NCBI GenBank assembly: GCA_963921795.1
Contig: OY997640.1
Coordinates: forward strand, 15,373,186 to 15,437,185
DNA: 64,000 nt
Direction: 5' to 3'
Source of the DNA: Nannobrachium achirus
Taxonomy: Eukaryota > Chordata > Actinopteri > Myctophiformes > Myctophidae
Below are positions 22,995-34,567 of the stretch, one piece after another. The notes beneath the pieces were generated by a model that worked only from the letters and a program-made list of their open reading frames with translations, was not told where the DNA came from and did no database searches. Each line of letters opens with the position of its first letter. Positions within the stretch are counted from its first letter, which is position 1. The position numbers and the translations under genes were made by a program.

Positions 22995-23609
22995 ATTGTG
23001 ATTGTGTGTACATACACTGAGTGGAGGTGGGGTGCAGGTAGCAGAGATACTGTATACAGTAAAATATAAATAAATGCATTCATACAATGACAGTTGTATG
23101 CATTCTAATGCAATGGTTGACGGTTATCAACTGATAGTGCACCAGGGACCACCCTGATGATGACCATGGTGGATGGGGATATGGGCTACCGGTATGTTTA
23201 GTTTTCTTTTTTTCTTTCTTTTCTTGACTTTCACAGCCTATTCCTGGCTATAGTGGACAGGGACAGAGTCTGCATGTCATATTCTGTCTGGGAAAACAAT
23301 AAAATACTCTAACTTAGTTGCAAAAGGTAAAAAAAGGGGGAGGGGGAGAAAAGAAACACTGCACATTAAGGTCTGGGAATTGTGCCTGCATGCATCGCAC
23401 ACCAACTCATCCAGAACTCCACACGGGGCCGTGTTTCATATACATGTGCCTCAATGTCAATGTGAATGTCACTACTGTGGTAGACTAGTTCAGCTCCAAG
23501 TACTTTTTGAAATGAAGCAGAGGCCTCTTCAAAACACCACTGCTAATAATGATGATAGACTTTCATCCTCAGTCCTCTTATCACACAAATACGTCAGTTC
23601 TATACTATA

Positions 23610-23735
23610 TCACTGTTGGGTGGAAACCGCTCCGTTTAAAACAAAATTGAATGAAATTAAAATAGACGATCTAAAAGCTCACAACGCGTTGCAGCGCAGC
23701 TCATTTTGAGCTTATAGATCGGCTATTTTTGCTAC
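23610..23735. mobile_element. CTGTCGGG-family MITE fragment with hairpin
   Basis: CACTGTTGGGTGGAAACCGC begins it, and the hairpin at 23659-23730 has arms AAAATAGACGATCTAAAAGC and complement. Confidence 0.6.
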
Positions 23736-23789
23736 TTTTCAGTGACACTGTGGTATAATGAATTGCATTTTTTGTTGTGTGTGTGTGCT

Positions 23790-24000
23790 TTTCCAAGTGC
23801 TCAAAGCGCTTTGCAATGGTTCATTCATTGATTCATACATTCGGAGATGAAGTGGCGAACAGTCGACGCCGGCGTCCTCACTTCCCACACCAGTGGTGGC
23901 AAACTAACACCAACCAACTCGTTCATTGTCTTGCCCAAGGACACAGCTCTACCGATCCTGAGCCACCTACCCAGCACCCTGGCCACAATATGACTTCCGG
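23790..24000. repeat. Retroposon-like repeat with CAAAGCGCTTTGC core
   Basis: AAGTGCTCAAAGCGCTTTGC, TTCATTCATTGATTCATACA and TTGTCTTGCCCAAGGACACA are motifs of a common fish retroposon-type repeat, also seen at 63888-63990. The family name is uncertain. Confidence 0.45.
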
Positions 24001-24329
24001 TTGGTTCTAGCGGAAGTGGCGGAAGTGCTGTGTTTAACGGAAGTTACGCCACACGTTGTAGTCTTCCGGTGAAATTCTCACGGCGGATGTTGAACAGTCT
24101 CTGCCTGATATTGTCACCAGGCTTTTCTCTTCGCAGATGAGTAAGCCTGGCTACGCGAGGCTACCACCCCAGTATGACCAAGTAGACATTGATTTATGAA
24201 AATGAAGGGAAAAAAAACAAAAACAATTGGAACATGGATAATACAGTACAAGGTTTGGGCCTTGGTAACAACACTGCGCTACTTTATGCTCAGGTAACGA
24301 TTAAATCATAACACTAATGCTGTCCAGAG

Positions 24330-24915
24330 TAGATGTGGGACGTTCGCGAACAAATCGAGTCTTTTGAACGGCTCTTTGAAATGAACGATGGGATCCGGTT
24401 CGCAGTATAGGGAGCCGTTCCTTTCTAATGAACAAGTGGTGGAAAAAGTACTCAAATTCTTTACTTACAGTATAGTAAATACAAGTATCAATACTGCATC
24501 GTAGAAATATTCTGCCACACATTATTAAAATGTAGGCTACTTGAGTAAAAGTACAAAAGTATTGGTATCAAAATGCACTTAAAGTACCAATAGTAGAAAG
24601 TACTCATTATGCAGAATGTCCCATTTCACAAGCAGGTTTTCCAATGAATAAAATCTAGTAAAATCATTTGAAAATAGCAGATCTACAAGCTTAAAATGTG
24701 TCGCGTTGCGACACATTGTGAGCTTGTAGATCTGCTATTTTCAAATGGCAAAAATGTATAAATGGCTGAACTGTACATATGGTTGATTTGTAATTATAAT
24801 AAAAATCTACATAGTAGGCTAACTAACTAAATGAGCCAGTCTTTTGAACGGCTCTTTGACAGGAACGGATCCCAGAGATCTGGCTCACTTCAAGGAACCA
24901 TAAATCCCATCTCTA
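24330..24915. mobile_element. hAT-like MITE with an embedded hairpin, perfect TSD
   Basis: The ends are TAGATGTGGGACG and AAATCCCATCTCTA. GTCCAGAG is duplicated perfectly at 24322-24329 and 24916-24923. AGTCTTTTGAACGGCTCTTT occurs near both ends. Inside lies a GTGGTGGAAAAAGTACTCA element that carries the near-perfect 83-bp hairpin 24665-24747 (tip TGTGTCGCGTTGCGACACA). Confidence 0.85.
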
Positions 24916-25195
24916 GTCCAGAGGGGACTCATGAGGGACCGAGCTGTAACAGAATGATGTTGTTGTAAGTGTTTAATGAGCGAACATCTGCACGTTGTGC
25001 ACCAACAGCTTGTACCGTGTTTTGCTTGTTCTTTATTTTGTTTGAGCCATTTGCCAAACAAAACCAAAGCCAAAGGTAATTTTAGGAAACTCATTGATTC
25101 CCCACACTCTCGATTGTTTTCACATAAACGTGCACGAGTGGACGCACACACAAACGCACCTGTCAGCGGGGAATGTTGAATGGGAGCACACATGC

Positions 25196-25450
25196 GTACG
25201 TGGCTACGCGCACGCACGCACACACACGCACACACACACACACACAGCTTAGTCGGAAAGAGCAAAGCTTTCGTCCATACAATTACGAATACTGTCAAAG
25301 CATGAGGAAAAAGCATGATTTGAGGCATTTTGTTCTAAATGAGCCACTCCTGCAACCTTTAGATGACAATCTTAGCCAATCAGGTCCGCCTTGATCTTTC
25401 TTTTGTGTGTATCGTGTAAAAATGGCTTATTCCATAAGGAATCTCATCCT
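25196..25450. repeat. Local duplicate, unfilled copy, led by (AC)n
   Basis: After an (AC)n tract (25196-25246), sequence from AGCTTAGTCGGAAAGAGC to TTATTCCATAAGGAATCTCA matches 26836-27108 plus 27625-27645. At this copy CCATAAGG occurs once, giving the empty site of the hAT-like insertion at 27109. Confidence 0.82.
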
Positions 25451-25525
25451 GGGGGTGGTCATTACTTGAGTAAATGTACTTAGTTACTTTACACCACTGA
25501 ATGGGAGGAGTAAGATGAAGGCGCT

Positions 25526-26235
25526 GCGTCCTCCCGGTGGGGGCTCCTCGTTGGCAGGTGAGCCAGTAAATACAACAGTACGTCCTCCCGGTGGGGGCTC
25601 TTCGTTGGCAGGTGAGCCAGTAAATACAACAGTACGTCCTCCCGGTGGGGGCTCCTCGTTGGCAGGTGTGCCAGTAAATACAACAGTACGTCCTCCCGGT
25701 GGGGGCTCCTCACTGGCAGGTGAGCTAGTAAGATACAACAGTACGTCCTCCCGGTGGGGGCTCCTCACTGGCAGGTGAGCCAGGAGGATACAACAGTACG
25801 TCCTCCCGGTGGGGGCTCCTCACTGGCAGGTGAGCCAGTAAGATACAACAGTACGTCCTCCCGGTGGGGGCTCCTCACTGGCAGGTGAGCCAGTAAGATA
25901 CAACAGTGCGTCCTCCCGGTGGGGGCTCCTCGTTGGCAGGTGTGCCAGTAAATACAACAGTACGTCCTCCCGGTGGGGGCTCCTCACTGGCAGGTGAGCT
26001 AGTAAGATACAACAGTACGTCCTCCCGGTGGGGGCTCCTCACTGGCAGGTGAGCCAGGAGGATACAACAGTACGTCCTCCCGGTGGGGGCTCCTCACTGG
26101 CAGGTGAGCCAGTAAGATACAACAGTACGTCCTCCCGGTGGGGGCTCCTCACTGGCAGGTGAGCCAGTAAGATACAACAGTATGTCCTCCCGGTGGGGGC
26201 TCCTCATTGGCAGGTGAGCCAGTAAGATTCAACAG
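25526..26235. repeat. 54/55-bp minisatellite, 13 copies, with higher-order structure
   Basis: Each unit contains CCTCCCGGTGGGGGCTCCTC and GGCAGGTGAGCCAGTA. Units 3-7 and 8-12 show the same ordered set of variants (GTGCCAGTAAAT, AGCTAGTAAGAT, AGCCAGGAGGAT, AGCCAGTAAGAT twice), so a five-unit block of about 273 bp was itself duplicated. Long frames across it are repeat artefacts. Confidence 0.95.
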
Positions 26236-26335
26236 CTGTGACAAGCAGTGGGAGGAAGTTATTGGAATAACGACTAAATTGGGAAAGGTGTAAACATAAT
26301 AGGCTACTCTAAATGCCATAAAAGATTTACGTACG

Positions 26336-26350
26336 CACCCACCCACGCAT

Positions 26351-26432
<82 letters not shown>

Positions 26433-26572
26433 TATTGTTATGACCCCAACAGATAGAGTGACCTCTGCACCCTATAAACATCCTGCAATTTCAGAGAAAG
26501 CCTCGTTACACATACTGTGTGCATAAACACCACACACACGCACGCACGCACGCACACACACACACACACACG

Positions 26573-26646
<74 letters not shown>

Positions 26647-26770
26647 GAACAACAGCTTCCCATAGGTTCTGTATAACATTAACATAATTATTCAACGTTT
26701 TCCACAATTTCGATGCCCCGTGGAAAAAAAGAAAATCACATAATTTCCCTTCCTTTAAATGCCAGTGCCC

Positions 26771-26838
<68 letters not shown>
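26336..26838. repeat. Three (AC)n arrays
   Basis: The arrays lie at about 26336-26430, 26533-26643 and 26774-26838, the middle one with GCAC variants at its start. The intervening 90-130 bp hold nothing I recognise. Confidence 0.95.
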
Positions 26839-27108
26839 CTTAGTCGGAAGGAGCAAAGGGGGCTCCTATACATTTACGTAAAAGCCGAAAAAATAGAAAA
26901 AGTGCCCCTCGAAGCTCCTCGAATTTCACGGCAATCAAACGCTGCACTTATGATTTGAGGCGTTTTGTGCGAAATGGGCCACTCCTGCAACCTTTAGATG
27001 CCAATCTTAGCCAATCAGGATGGAATTATGAAACATCGGACAGATCCCTCTTGGTCTTTCTTTTGTATGTACAGTGTAAAATGGCTTATTCCATAAGGCA
27101 GGGGTTTT
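26836..27108. repeat. Local duplicate, filled copy
   Basis: AGCTTAGTCGGAAGGAGC to TTATTCCATAAGG matches 25240-25437 with extra sequence near 26880-26940. The homology resumes at 27625 on the far side of the hAT-like element. Confidence 0.8.
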
Positions 27109-27624
27109 CAAAGTGGGTGACGGGGCACCCTGGGGTGCCGTGACGGCAGTCCAGGGGTGTGGTGAGATAATTTGATAATGTTTGGAATTTATTTGGACAC
27201 TTGAAAAAATATTGAATATCATTTTAAACTTGAAGCAGTCAGTTCTAACCAAAATGGCTATTATCTCAACGCTTTCCTCGCAACATAATCACTAAAATAT
27301 CGTCACTGTCGGGCAAAAACCTTGTATCTCCAAGTTTCAAGTTTGTACGTCTTTTGGTAAAGCAAGGCCCTGCTTCATCATACTGTACAAGACTGTCGCA
27401 CAAAATTAGTGAAAACAGCCGATCTACAAGCACACAACGCCTCGCGGTTTATAGATGATAAATACAAAACGAACGGTTTTGGACATAAAAGGTTTCCGCC
27501 CGACAACAACTATATGCTATAAATATTAGGTGCTGGGAGTGAAAATTATAATGTAGGTGTGCCTCGGATTAAAAAAATATATATTTATGGGGTGCCCTAA
27601 GACAAAAAAGTTTGGGAACCCCTG
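27109..27624. mobile_element. hAT-like element with perfect TSD and a nested MITE
   Basis: It starts CAGGGGTTTTCAAAGTGGG and ends AAAGTTTGGGAACCCCTG. CCATAAGG is duplicated at 27101-27108 and 27625-27632, and an empty site exists at 25430-25437. A CTGTCGGG-family MITE is nested at about 27304-27508 (left end CTGTCGGGCAAAAACC, right end GGTTTCCGCCCGACAA) and carries a half hairpin at 27410-27448. Confidence 0.9.
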
Positions 27625-27662
27625 CCATAAGGAACCTCATTTCTGATTATTTTCCTTTACCC

Positions 27663-27760
27663 CAGTGGTTTTCAACCCTTTTTGTATCAAGCTCCATTAT
27701 TTTATTCGGCATTCTAGCCACAGACCACCGTGAGATTTTGCTTCTCAGACCCAAAGCTTA
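27663..27760. mobile_element. hAT-like left end
   Basis: CAGTGGTTTTCAACCCTTTT followed by CAGACCACCGTGAGATTTTG is a hAT-type end; no right end was found before 28440. Confidence 0.5.
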
Positions 27761-28438
27761 AGAATATTGGCGATGGAAAAGTTATCGATGGATGCGATTT
27801 TGTACGCCAATTCCATGCCGTATTGATGTTGGTACCTATAGGAGAGATGACAGGCAAACCTTGATCAAAATAAGAATTCTTCTACATTTCTCTATTTGTG
27901 TAGACTTCTTAACACATTGGCCGCCATTTTAACATTGACTGTATGGCTCTCCTGCCATTTTGTTTAATAAAAAAATGTATATATTTTTTTTATATTGACA
28001 TTTTTCCTAAATTCTGTGTTTTTTCGACAATGTCTTACAGTACCTGAAAAGAAAGAAGACAACCTCTAGTCTCACCAAAAAATAAAAAAATAAAATAAAA
28101 AGCTTTTTTTTCTATAGTTGCAGCCATCTCAAAATAGCCATTTTTGACCAAAATCCAGCTCTAATTGATAAAACTGGAGATATTGACCTTTTTGTGATCG
28201 ATCGCTTTTCAAGTGGACAATTCAGTTGATATTTGTATTTATGGCGTCAGGCACTTATCAGATAAGTTTACTAGTGTAATAAGTGTAATTGTGTAATAGG
28301 GCAATAACTGGAATAGTGTAATAGGGCTGTAATAGGTCACCTCTTGCCCTTAGGGCGTCATACTGACTTCACACAAATATAAATAAGCTTTTTACCTTTT
28401 ATTCAGCATTCAAGTGTTTTATTTTGCACAGATCACAT

Positions 28439-28440
<2 letters not shown>
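27761..28440. other. AT-rich unassigned stretch
   Basis: No gene, RNA or repeat border is recognised. GGCGTCAGGCACTTATCAGA and several GTGTAATAGGGC near-repeats (28270-28340) are the only structure. Confidence 0.35.

Positions 28441-28530
<90 letters not shown>
28441..28530. repeat. (AC)n microsatellite
   Basis: About 45 AC units without interruption. Confidence 0.97.
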
Positions 28531-28532
<2 letters not shown>

Positions 28533-28686
28533 ATAACGTATAACTTTATATAAGGCAAGGCCTATGTGTATAACTGTAAATATGTTCCCCATATTCAACT
28601 GTTTTTATTTATTTGTGGCACTTGCTTTGGCGATGTAAACGTAGCCTATGTTTTCTCATGCCAATAACGTTCCTTTGAATTGAATC

Positions 28687-28715
28687 GCTCTCATGCTCTG
28701 ACAGAGCATGAGAGC
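28687..28715. repeat. 13-bp-arm palindrome
   Basis: GCTCTCATGCTCT and AGAGCATGAGAGC pair around GAC. The following 28740-28830 has a weak tRNA-like look (TGGCTTGGTAGAG, CCTGGGTCTATACC) but the boxes depart too far from consensus for a firm SINE call. Confidence 0.45.
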
Positions 28716-29196
28716 AGCTCTCTTGATGTGCGCAAACTACTGGCTTGCCTCGGTGGCTTGGTAGAGAACTGATAGCAATCAAGTTACTCTGCTTGTTGGT
28801 GATCCGGCCTGGGTCTATACCGGATGCGGAAACGTGTCTTGCATGCATGTGAGTGTTAAATAACCGGATACAGTAGGCGGGCTTTAGAGCGGAACAGACT
28901 GCAGCGATCACATACGCCCAGTGGTGATATTGCCTCAGGCGCGAGCTCGTTTCCTTCCTTCACGGCTTCAGGCTGCAAGGACTTGTTGCGCGGCACGCCT
29001 CAAACACGCGCACATGCGCGATTGCGCGTGCACGCCATAGGGACGCACGCAGGAGCATATCAGCCAAGTGAGCAGGAAGAGTCTTCTAGCCTAGGTAAAC
29101 TAACTGTTACAGTTAGTTTAGGTTAGGAGGATGGAAACAACAGTAACTTACTGACAATGACGATCGCCGTGTTTTCGTTTCTTCCCTGTTGGATTC

Positions 29197-29380
29197 CACT
29201 GTCGCGACGCGTTGTAGATCTGCTATTTTCACTCCTTTTTTTTTGTTCCACCGCTGGGAGTTTGGACGCGACCCTTTCCTGATAACTGGAATATAATACA
29301 CCTAGAACAACTCCTCCATCAGGCTCCATGGTCGCGCTTGGATGCGAGGCGTTGTGTGCTTGCAGATCTGCTATTTTCAC
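29197..29380. repeat. Two right-half hairpin cassettes
   Basis: GTTGTAGATCTGCTATTTTC (29213-29233) and GTGCTTGCAGATCTGCTATT (29355-29380) follow GCGACGCG- and GCGAGGCG-type tips. Their left arms are missing. Confidence 0.55.
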
Positions 29381-29465
29381 CAGTTTTGTTACATACCGAT
29401 GGAAGTTATATGGACGTAACACGTTGCTTTTCTTCAGACAATGGTCGCCTGATTGAGGACTCCGC

Positions 29466-29487
29466 CGGGGGGGGGGGGGGGGGGGGA
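29466..29487. repeat. Poly(G) run
   Basis: About 20 consecutive G on the + strand; length may be unreliable in assembly. Confidence 0.85.
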
Positions 29488-29669
29488 TATTTTCTCCTCT
29501 CCACTCCCGTAGCAGGGCTTGAAGATCGGTTGGTGGTGACTGGACCGGCCGACTGCATCTTGTCCAGTAGGTGATTGTGTTGTTTGTAACCTCGGCCTCG
29601 CCTCACCAGGCTTTCTATACGTTGTGTTTGTACACTTTGTAGTGGGCTGAGGATCTGTTCCAACTGGGT

Positions 29670-29899
29670 GTCGGTGCTGGGCCCTGGGTACAAGGATTCA
29701 CTGCGGGCCCCCCATGAATTTTCTACATAGGGGGATTTAAAAAATAGATATATACAAGCTCACAGCATGGCACCGAGTGTCGCGCTGCAAGCTTGTAGAT
29801 CTGCTATTTTTCAATAGCAAAAGTATAAAATAATGAAGCCCCTTCCACCTTGGGCCCTAGTAACTCAGACTCGTCCCACTTTTCCCTTGTGACGCTCCT
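29670..29899. mobile_element. hAT-like MITE with hairpin
   Basis: GGGCCCTGGGTACAAGGATT and CACTGCGGGCCCCCCATGAA, then hairpin 29739-29814 (tip GCACCGAGTGTCGCG), then CCACCTTGGGCCCTAGTAAC and TTGTGACGCTCCTG. This is the 49874-50146 family; its left terminus is eroded. Confidence 0.7.
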
Positions 29900-30114
29900 G
29901 CTGATCTGATCTTCTGATCTTCGTTGTTGTCTGGCTGCCTGGGACATAATATTTTGTTGTCGAGACTTTGGGGGTTATGATGAAGCTGTGTGTTGTTGGC
30001 CAATGAGGCAGGTCATGGCTTTCCAAGTGAACATTTTACTGGATTTTGTTTGATTTGTGCAAAATGGTCTCAGATCCAGCTGCTCCGTTGTCGCTTCTGC
30101 CAGCCCCTTCACCA

Positions 30115-30255
30115 GGCATGTACACACATAGACATCAAAGGGGGCTTGAGCCCCTGCCCCTGAGGGCTGCATTCAATAGAATTGTCCACCAAAAGGCCCC
30201 TTTAGAAATGTCAGCCCCTGCCTCTCTAAATATTCTCTGCACATCCCTGCCCCAC
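30115..30255. mobile_element. Short relative of the 11336 hAT-like MITE
   Basis: CAGGCATGTACACACATAGA to CTCTGCACATCCCTG. It keeps both ends of the 11336-11745 family but has no hairpin, so the cassette is dispensable for this family too. No convincing TSD. Confidence 0.6.
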
Positions 30256-30728
30256 ATCCCTTTACATGCGTGTGGCCAGTGTGCCGCTGATTGCACTCTG
30301 CGGGCTGCGCTCTGCCACGCTAAATGCATTCACTGTGGTTTATTGGGAGTTTTATTCATTTCTATTGAGATTTATACGTTATTACACTCTTGTTTTCAAA
30401 CACACTTACTGTGATGAGTGATATCTTTGGTTCGTTATATGACTGAAAGCTCAAACTTTTTCACGGGCTGCAGAATAATGTAATTAAACATTACATTATA
30501 TAAAAGCAAATTCTCGGGACTATCGGGCCTGGCGGGGAGCGACATTGGAATTTTCTCGTGACTATCGGGGGAGGCGGCCAATGAGTTAAGAAGACTTCGT
30601 AAATTAAGTAATGCAGATGTTTAACAATAATTTTACTCTTGAGAGCGTAAAATTAAACCAAAATTACTATAGCAATGACCTTATAGGATGCCATCAGTTC
30701 TATCTAATCTTTTCTTTTAAACGTTTTG

Positions 30729-32011
30729 AGCGGTGGTAAACCGCTCCATAGAGTGGCTGTACGTGTGTCTGTAGCCACTTTTCCTCAAAGTTTTGCCATA
30801 GCAATGTGTTTTCCTCAGCGTTTTGCCATAGCAATATGTGTGTGTGTGTGTGTAGTAGTGGTGCGCGGGTGAGGTTTTTTTCATAACCCGCACGACCCAC
30901 AGCCCGCACGGAACGTAACCCGCCCGCGCCCGCCCCGCAGAACAATATACAAATGAACGAATCCGCCCGCCCCGCAACCCGCATTTAAAAAAAGATGGTA
31001 TATCATCTCCACAATAGCTCATCTTTATATACGGCTCTTCTAATTACCCAAAGTCAATTTACAGAAACGTTTACAGTAGCACAATATTGTCATGGGCTAA
31101 ATAAACAAAACGTGTTGTTCAAATTGGGGTTTAGCCTAAAAGACATTCATTCAAAGACGTTCATTCTCTCTAAATCGCCAGGCATCGTCGGGGTAAGAAT
31201 GGCGGTTTTATGTCAATCATATTTATACAGCGGCCTCGCACTTTAAACAGACAGCAAAAGACGGACAATATTAAATCCTGTTGGTTATTGATTAATCACC
31301 AGATTGGAGAGATGGGACGACTCGAGGTAAGCGTGGTTGGTTCATTCAGTCAAAAAATCCGCCTCACTTGCGAAAGTTGTGTTTCAAATCGTATCCGTTG
31401 ACTGGCTGGTTATATAACTTAACCGACACAAAGTATTTGGCTATAAACGGACTTGTGTGGATGACAGAGACATAAGTCAAATCCTGATCAGCGACACGTG
31501 TTGAATTGTTTGTGCATCTTCTCTGCTCTGCTCACGTTGTGTCAAATGTTGGCAAGATGTGGTTCGCGGCCCCAACAGGAGCGGAATGGTCCCCGCACCA
31601 AGGAGCAGAGGAGAAACCTCGCTCCTCTCTGGCGCATTTTAAAACTCGCTCGCTCGTGCTCGTATTCAAACGTTGTATTCTTATTCTTATAGGCCTACTC
31701 TTATTAAGAATAAAAGGCAAATAAGAACAGGTGATTATTCTTATTTGATTATTTATTTATTTTTTGCACGTGAGAGTGGTGATAACCCGCCCGCCCGCCG
31801 CCCGCCTGACAAAGGTCTGAAACCTTGACCCACCCACCCGCTTGCGGGCGGGTTGGCGGGCGGGTGGGGGCACCGGGTCGGCCCGCGCACCACTAGTGTG
31901 TAGCCAATCTAGCCATATTACATCACCAATTACATCCTAGACCTATCTGTAGCCACTTTTCCTCAGCGTTTTGCCATAGCAATGTGTTTTCCTCAACGTT
32001 TTGCCATAGCA

Positions 32012-32107
<96 letters not shown>

Positions 32108-32470
32108 CCATATTACATAACCAATTACATCCTAGACTTATATCCTAGTCTTTTTCCTCAGCGTTTTGCCATAGCAATGTGTGTGTGTGTAGCCTGTATT
32201 ACATCACCAATTACCAATTGAAGACATTATGCAAGCACGATTTTTCTTTTGAGCGGTGGTAAACCGCTCCATAGAGTGGCTGTGCGTGTGTCTGTAGCCT
32301 TTTTCCTCAGCGTTTTGCCATAGCAAAACGCGTGTGTGTAGTACAGCCGCTCCATAGAGTGGCTGTGCGTGTGTCTGTAGCCTTTTTCCTCAGCGTTTTG
32401 CCATAGCAAAACGTGTGTGTGTAGCATAGCCTGTACATCCTAGACTCAAATCCTAGTCTGAAGACGTTAT
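30729..32470. repeat. Tandem repeat region built on CCTCAGCGTTTTGCCATAGC
   Basis: GAGCGGTGGTAAACCGCTCC, TAGAGTGGCTGT, CCTCAGCGTTTTGCCATAGC and GTGTGTAGCC-CATATTACATCACC recur in partial units from 30729 to 32470, with (GT)n expansions at 30835-30853 and 32014-32104. A hAT-like element interrupts one unit at 30856. Confidence 0.8.
30856..31895. mobile_element. 1.04-kb hAT-like element, CG-rich ends, perfect TSD
   Basis: It starts TAGTGGTGCGCGGGTGAGG and ends GTCGGCCCGCGCACCACTA; CCCGCCCGC runs lie next to both ends. GTGTGTAG is duplicated at 30848-30855 and 31896-31903. Reading frames inside are under 80 codons with no transposase motif, so it is non-autonomous or decayed. Confidence 0.85.
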
Positions 32471-32833
32471 GCAAGCACGGCCACCGCTCACTTCACATTG
32501 GGTGTGATTTTTATAATTTGTATCCCATGATTTTGTAACCCACTTTTCACCCAGTGCCAATTGCCTATTGTAATCCTGGGCTCTGCTCTTTCCCCCGGTT
32601 TGGACGTAGCACGTGGAAGGAACACGTTATTCCAACCAGTTCCTTTCCCCTCCATCAGGCGCCCCGGCCGGCCAGGGGGAGGCAAGTTCTATCTAATCTT
32701 TAAAGGCAGGTTTTGACCATCCTATTCTGTAGTACAACATAGGGGACAGGGTTAGGGACCAGGTTGAAGGTGGTTAAACCTAAGGTACAGAATGTCGGCG
32801 TGTACAGTTAAAGACTGTTGCCGAGCACTCTTG
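32471..32833. other. Unassigned spacer
   Basis: I see no gene, RNA or repeat border between the tandem region and the next hAT-like element. Confidence 0.4.
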
Positions 32834-32841
32834 CGTGGAAC

Positions 32842-34567
32842 CAGTGGCGTCAGTTCAGCAAAAGCTAGGGTATGGCAAAGATGGAAGTCCTCATGGAAAA
32901 TAGGATAACACTGTTCTATTGTGAAAATAGCAGATCTACATGCTCACAACACATCGCGCTGCGAGGCGTTGTCGCCGTTGTGAGCATGTAGATTGTCTAT
33001 TTCACAATGTCTGGGGGAAAAAAAAAACTTTTGTCCGTTTTTTACACAGGTTTCTACGGTTTCTTGGGCTGGATACGGCAGCCTGGAATGGTTTTTCAAG
33101 TGCAGCTAAACTTAGCATGTTAGTAAACGTGCCACAATTAACAACAATGCATTGCACCTGTGCAGCTGACCTGCGGAACCTGGGAATATACCATTTTGTC
33201 AAGCTGGGGAGAATACAAGTGTGGAGAATATAATTACTAGTAAGACACCCAAGGGTGGAATGCGACCTCAGGGTGACATGCAACCTCGCCCTAAAGGGCG
33301 AGGTCGCGCCAATTCTTGACAATCTGGCCAACCACAGCGTTTCTCTGACGATTCTAGTTGTTGTCATTCTGGGGGGAGTTTGTTCATGTTTTTGTGAGGG
33401 TATCAACCCTAGGAGCTCAGCACACTCACAGAATCATGGCACACTCACAGAATCAATGTTATGCCCATACATGGAGTTCCCTGACTATGTTATGTCAAAA
33501 CATGCCCATATGTGGACATTACCAAATATGGGCATTTCCAGATATGTCCTTAATATTGATAACATTGGGACAGGGATCTCCATATATGGGCATGAAACAT
33601 ATGTTAATTAGTAAAGCCAAGCTTAGGTTTGATGCCTTGGGATTTCTATATTTGGACATAAGTGTGTACCCAATAGGTCATCATCTGGAAAGGTAGGGTG
33701 TAAATCAGAGTAAAGCAGGCTTTTGAGCTAGTTAGGGCCAGAGATTGATGACATCAGAAATCCCCATATATGGGCATAAAGGGATTTTGCTTTTGGGAAT
33801 GCCCATCTATGGCATTTTTATTTTATTTTATCCTTTATTAATAAAAATACATGTATGTATCCATATACATATGGAGTTCAATATTGATGTTTTTGGAGAA
33901 GGTATGTTGTAAATGTATGCTACTTAGTAAGGGGCCTCGGGTTAGATACTCTTTGTATGGCCTCTGGAGGTCCTTGGCGTCGGTTAGTAGTATGCCCAGC
34001 ACATAAGATGTGGGACGTCACAAAGCCTGCGGCCATGTATCATTTTCCATCAGGCCTGTTGGTTTTCACGCTCCAGTGCGGCGTTCATGCGCTGCAAGTC
34101 AATGGCAGACTTGGCAGTCAGACAGACAGCCATTGACTCCGGCCTAACAATGGCTACTTTCTATGACGGTAGTCCCATATGACATGATGGACTGGACTAT
34201 CTCCATATATAGTGTTATCCACATTTCGTGTAGCTGCCCTGTACAGGAAGTGATGTCACAACTCGCTGACATCACACTGACATCACAGAGGCTTCGGAAG
34301 GACGGTCACGAGGCTTCGGACACTCAAGCGACACGATTCTTCAGAGTATATGCGACCTTCGGTCGCAACAATAATACCTTGTTAAAGTGACCATTATGTA
34401 AAAATTTTGCATTTGTAGTTATTTTACTGTAATTTAACAACATAATAACCAGCGCAGATAGACAAAGAGACATTCATGGATTTATATTTAAAAGTGACTT
34501 TTATTTTCCCCCGTGGACCCAGGGTATGGCAGCTGCATACCCCTGCCATACCCAATTGACGCCCCTG
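32842..34567. mobile_element. hAT-like MITE, perfect TSD, split by a 1.1-kb insertion
   Basis: It starts CAGTGGCGTCAGTTCAGC and ends CAATTGACGCCCCTG, with CGTGGAAC duplicated at 32834-32841 and 34568-34575. It is the 7412-7908 family reversed. The hairpin is at 32918-33009 (ATTGTGAAAATAGCAGATCT arm, ACATGCTC variant). Homology to 7412-7908 stops at about 33236 (GAGAATATAATTA) and resumes at 34372 (TAATACCTTGTTAAAG). Confidence 0.88.
33237..34371. mobile_element. Insertion carrying CArG and TGACATCA motifs
   Basis: Its extent is set by the uninterrupted relative at 7412-7908. It begins CTAGTAAGACACCCAAGGGT, has a CGCCCTAAAGGGCGAGGTCG palindrome near 33290, and ends GCGACCTTCGGTCGCAACA. It contains CArG consensus sites CCATATATGG at 33580-33589 and 33764-33773, TGACATCA at 33749-33756 and further TGACATCA-type sites near 34260-34290. 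There is no long reading frame. Confidence 0.7.

Noticed and set aside
25484-25768. Proline/glycine-rich protein from the minisatellite
   Set aside because: Alternating 54- and 55-bp units shift the frame, and both strands are open; no coding constraint is visible.
25526-26235. CRISPR-like array
   Set aside because: Repeats are contiguous 54/55-bp units without unique spacers, in a eukaryotic genome.
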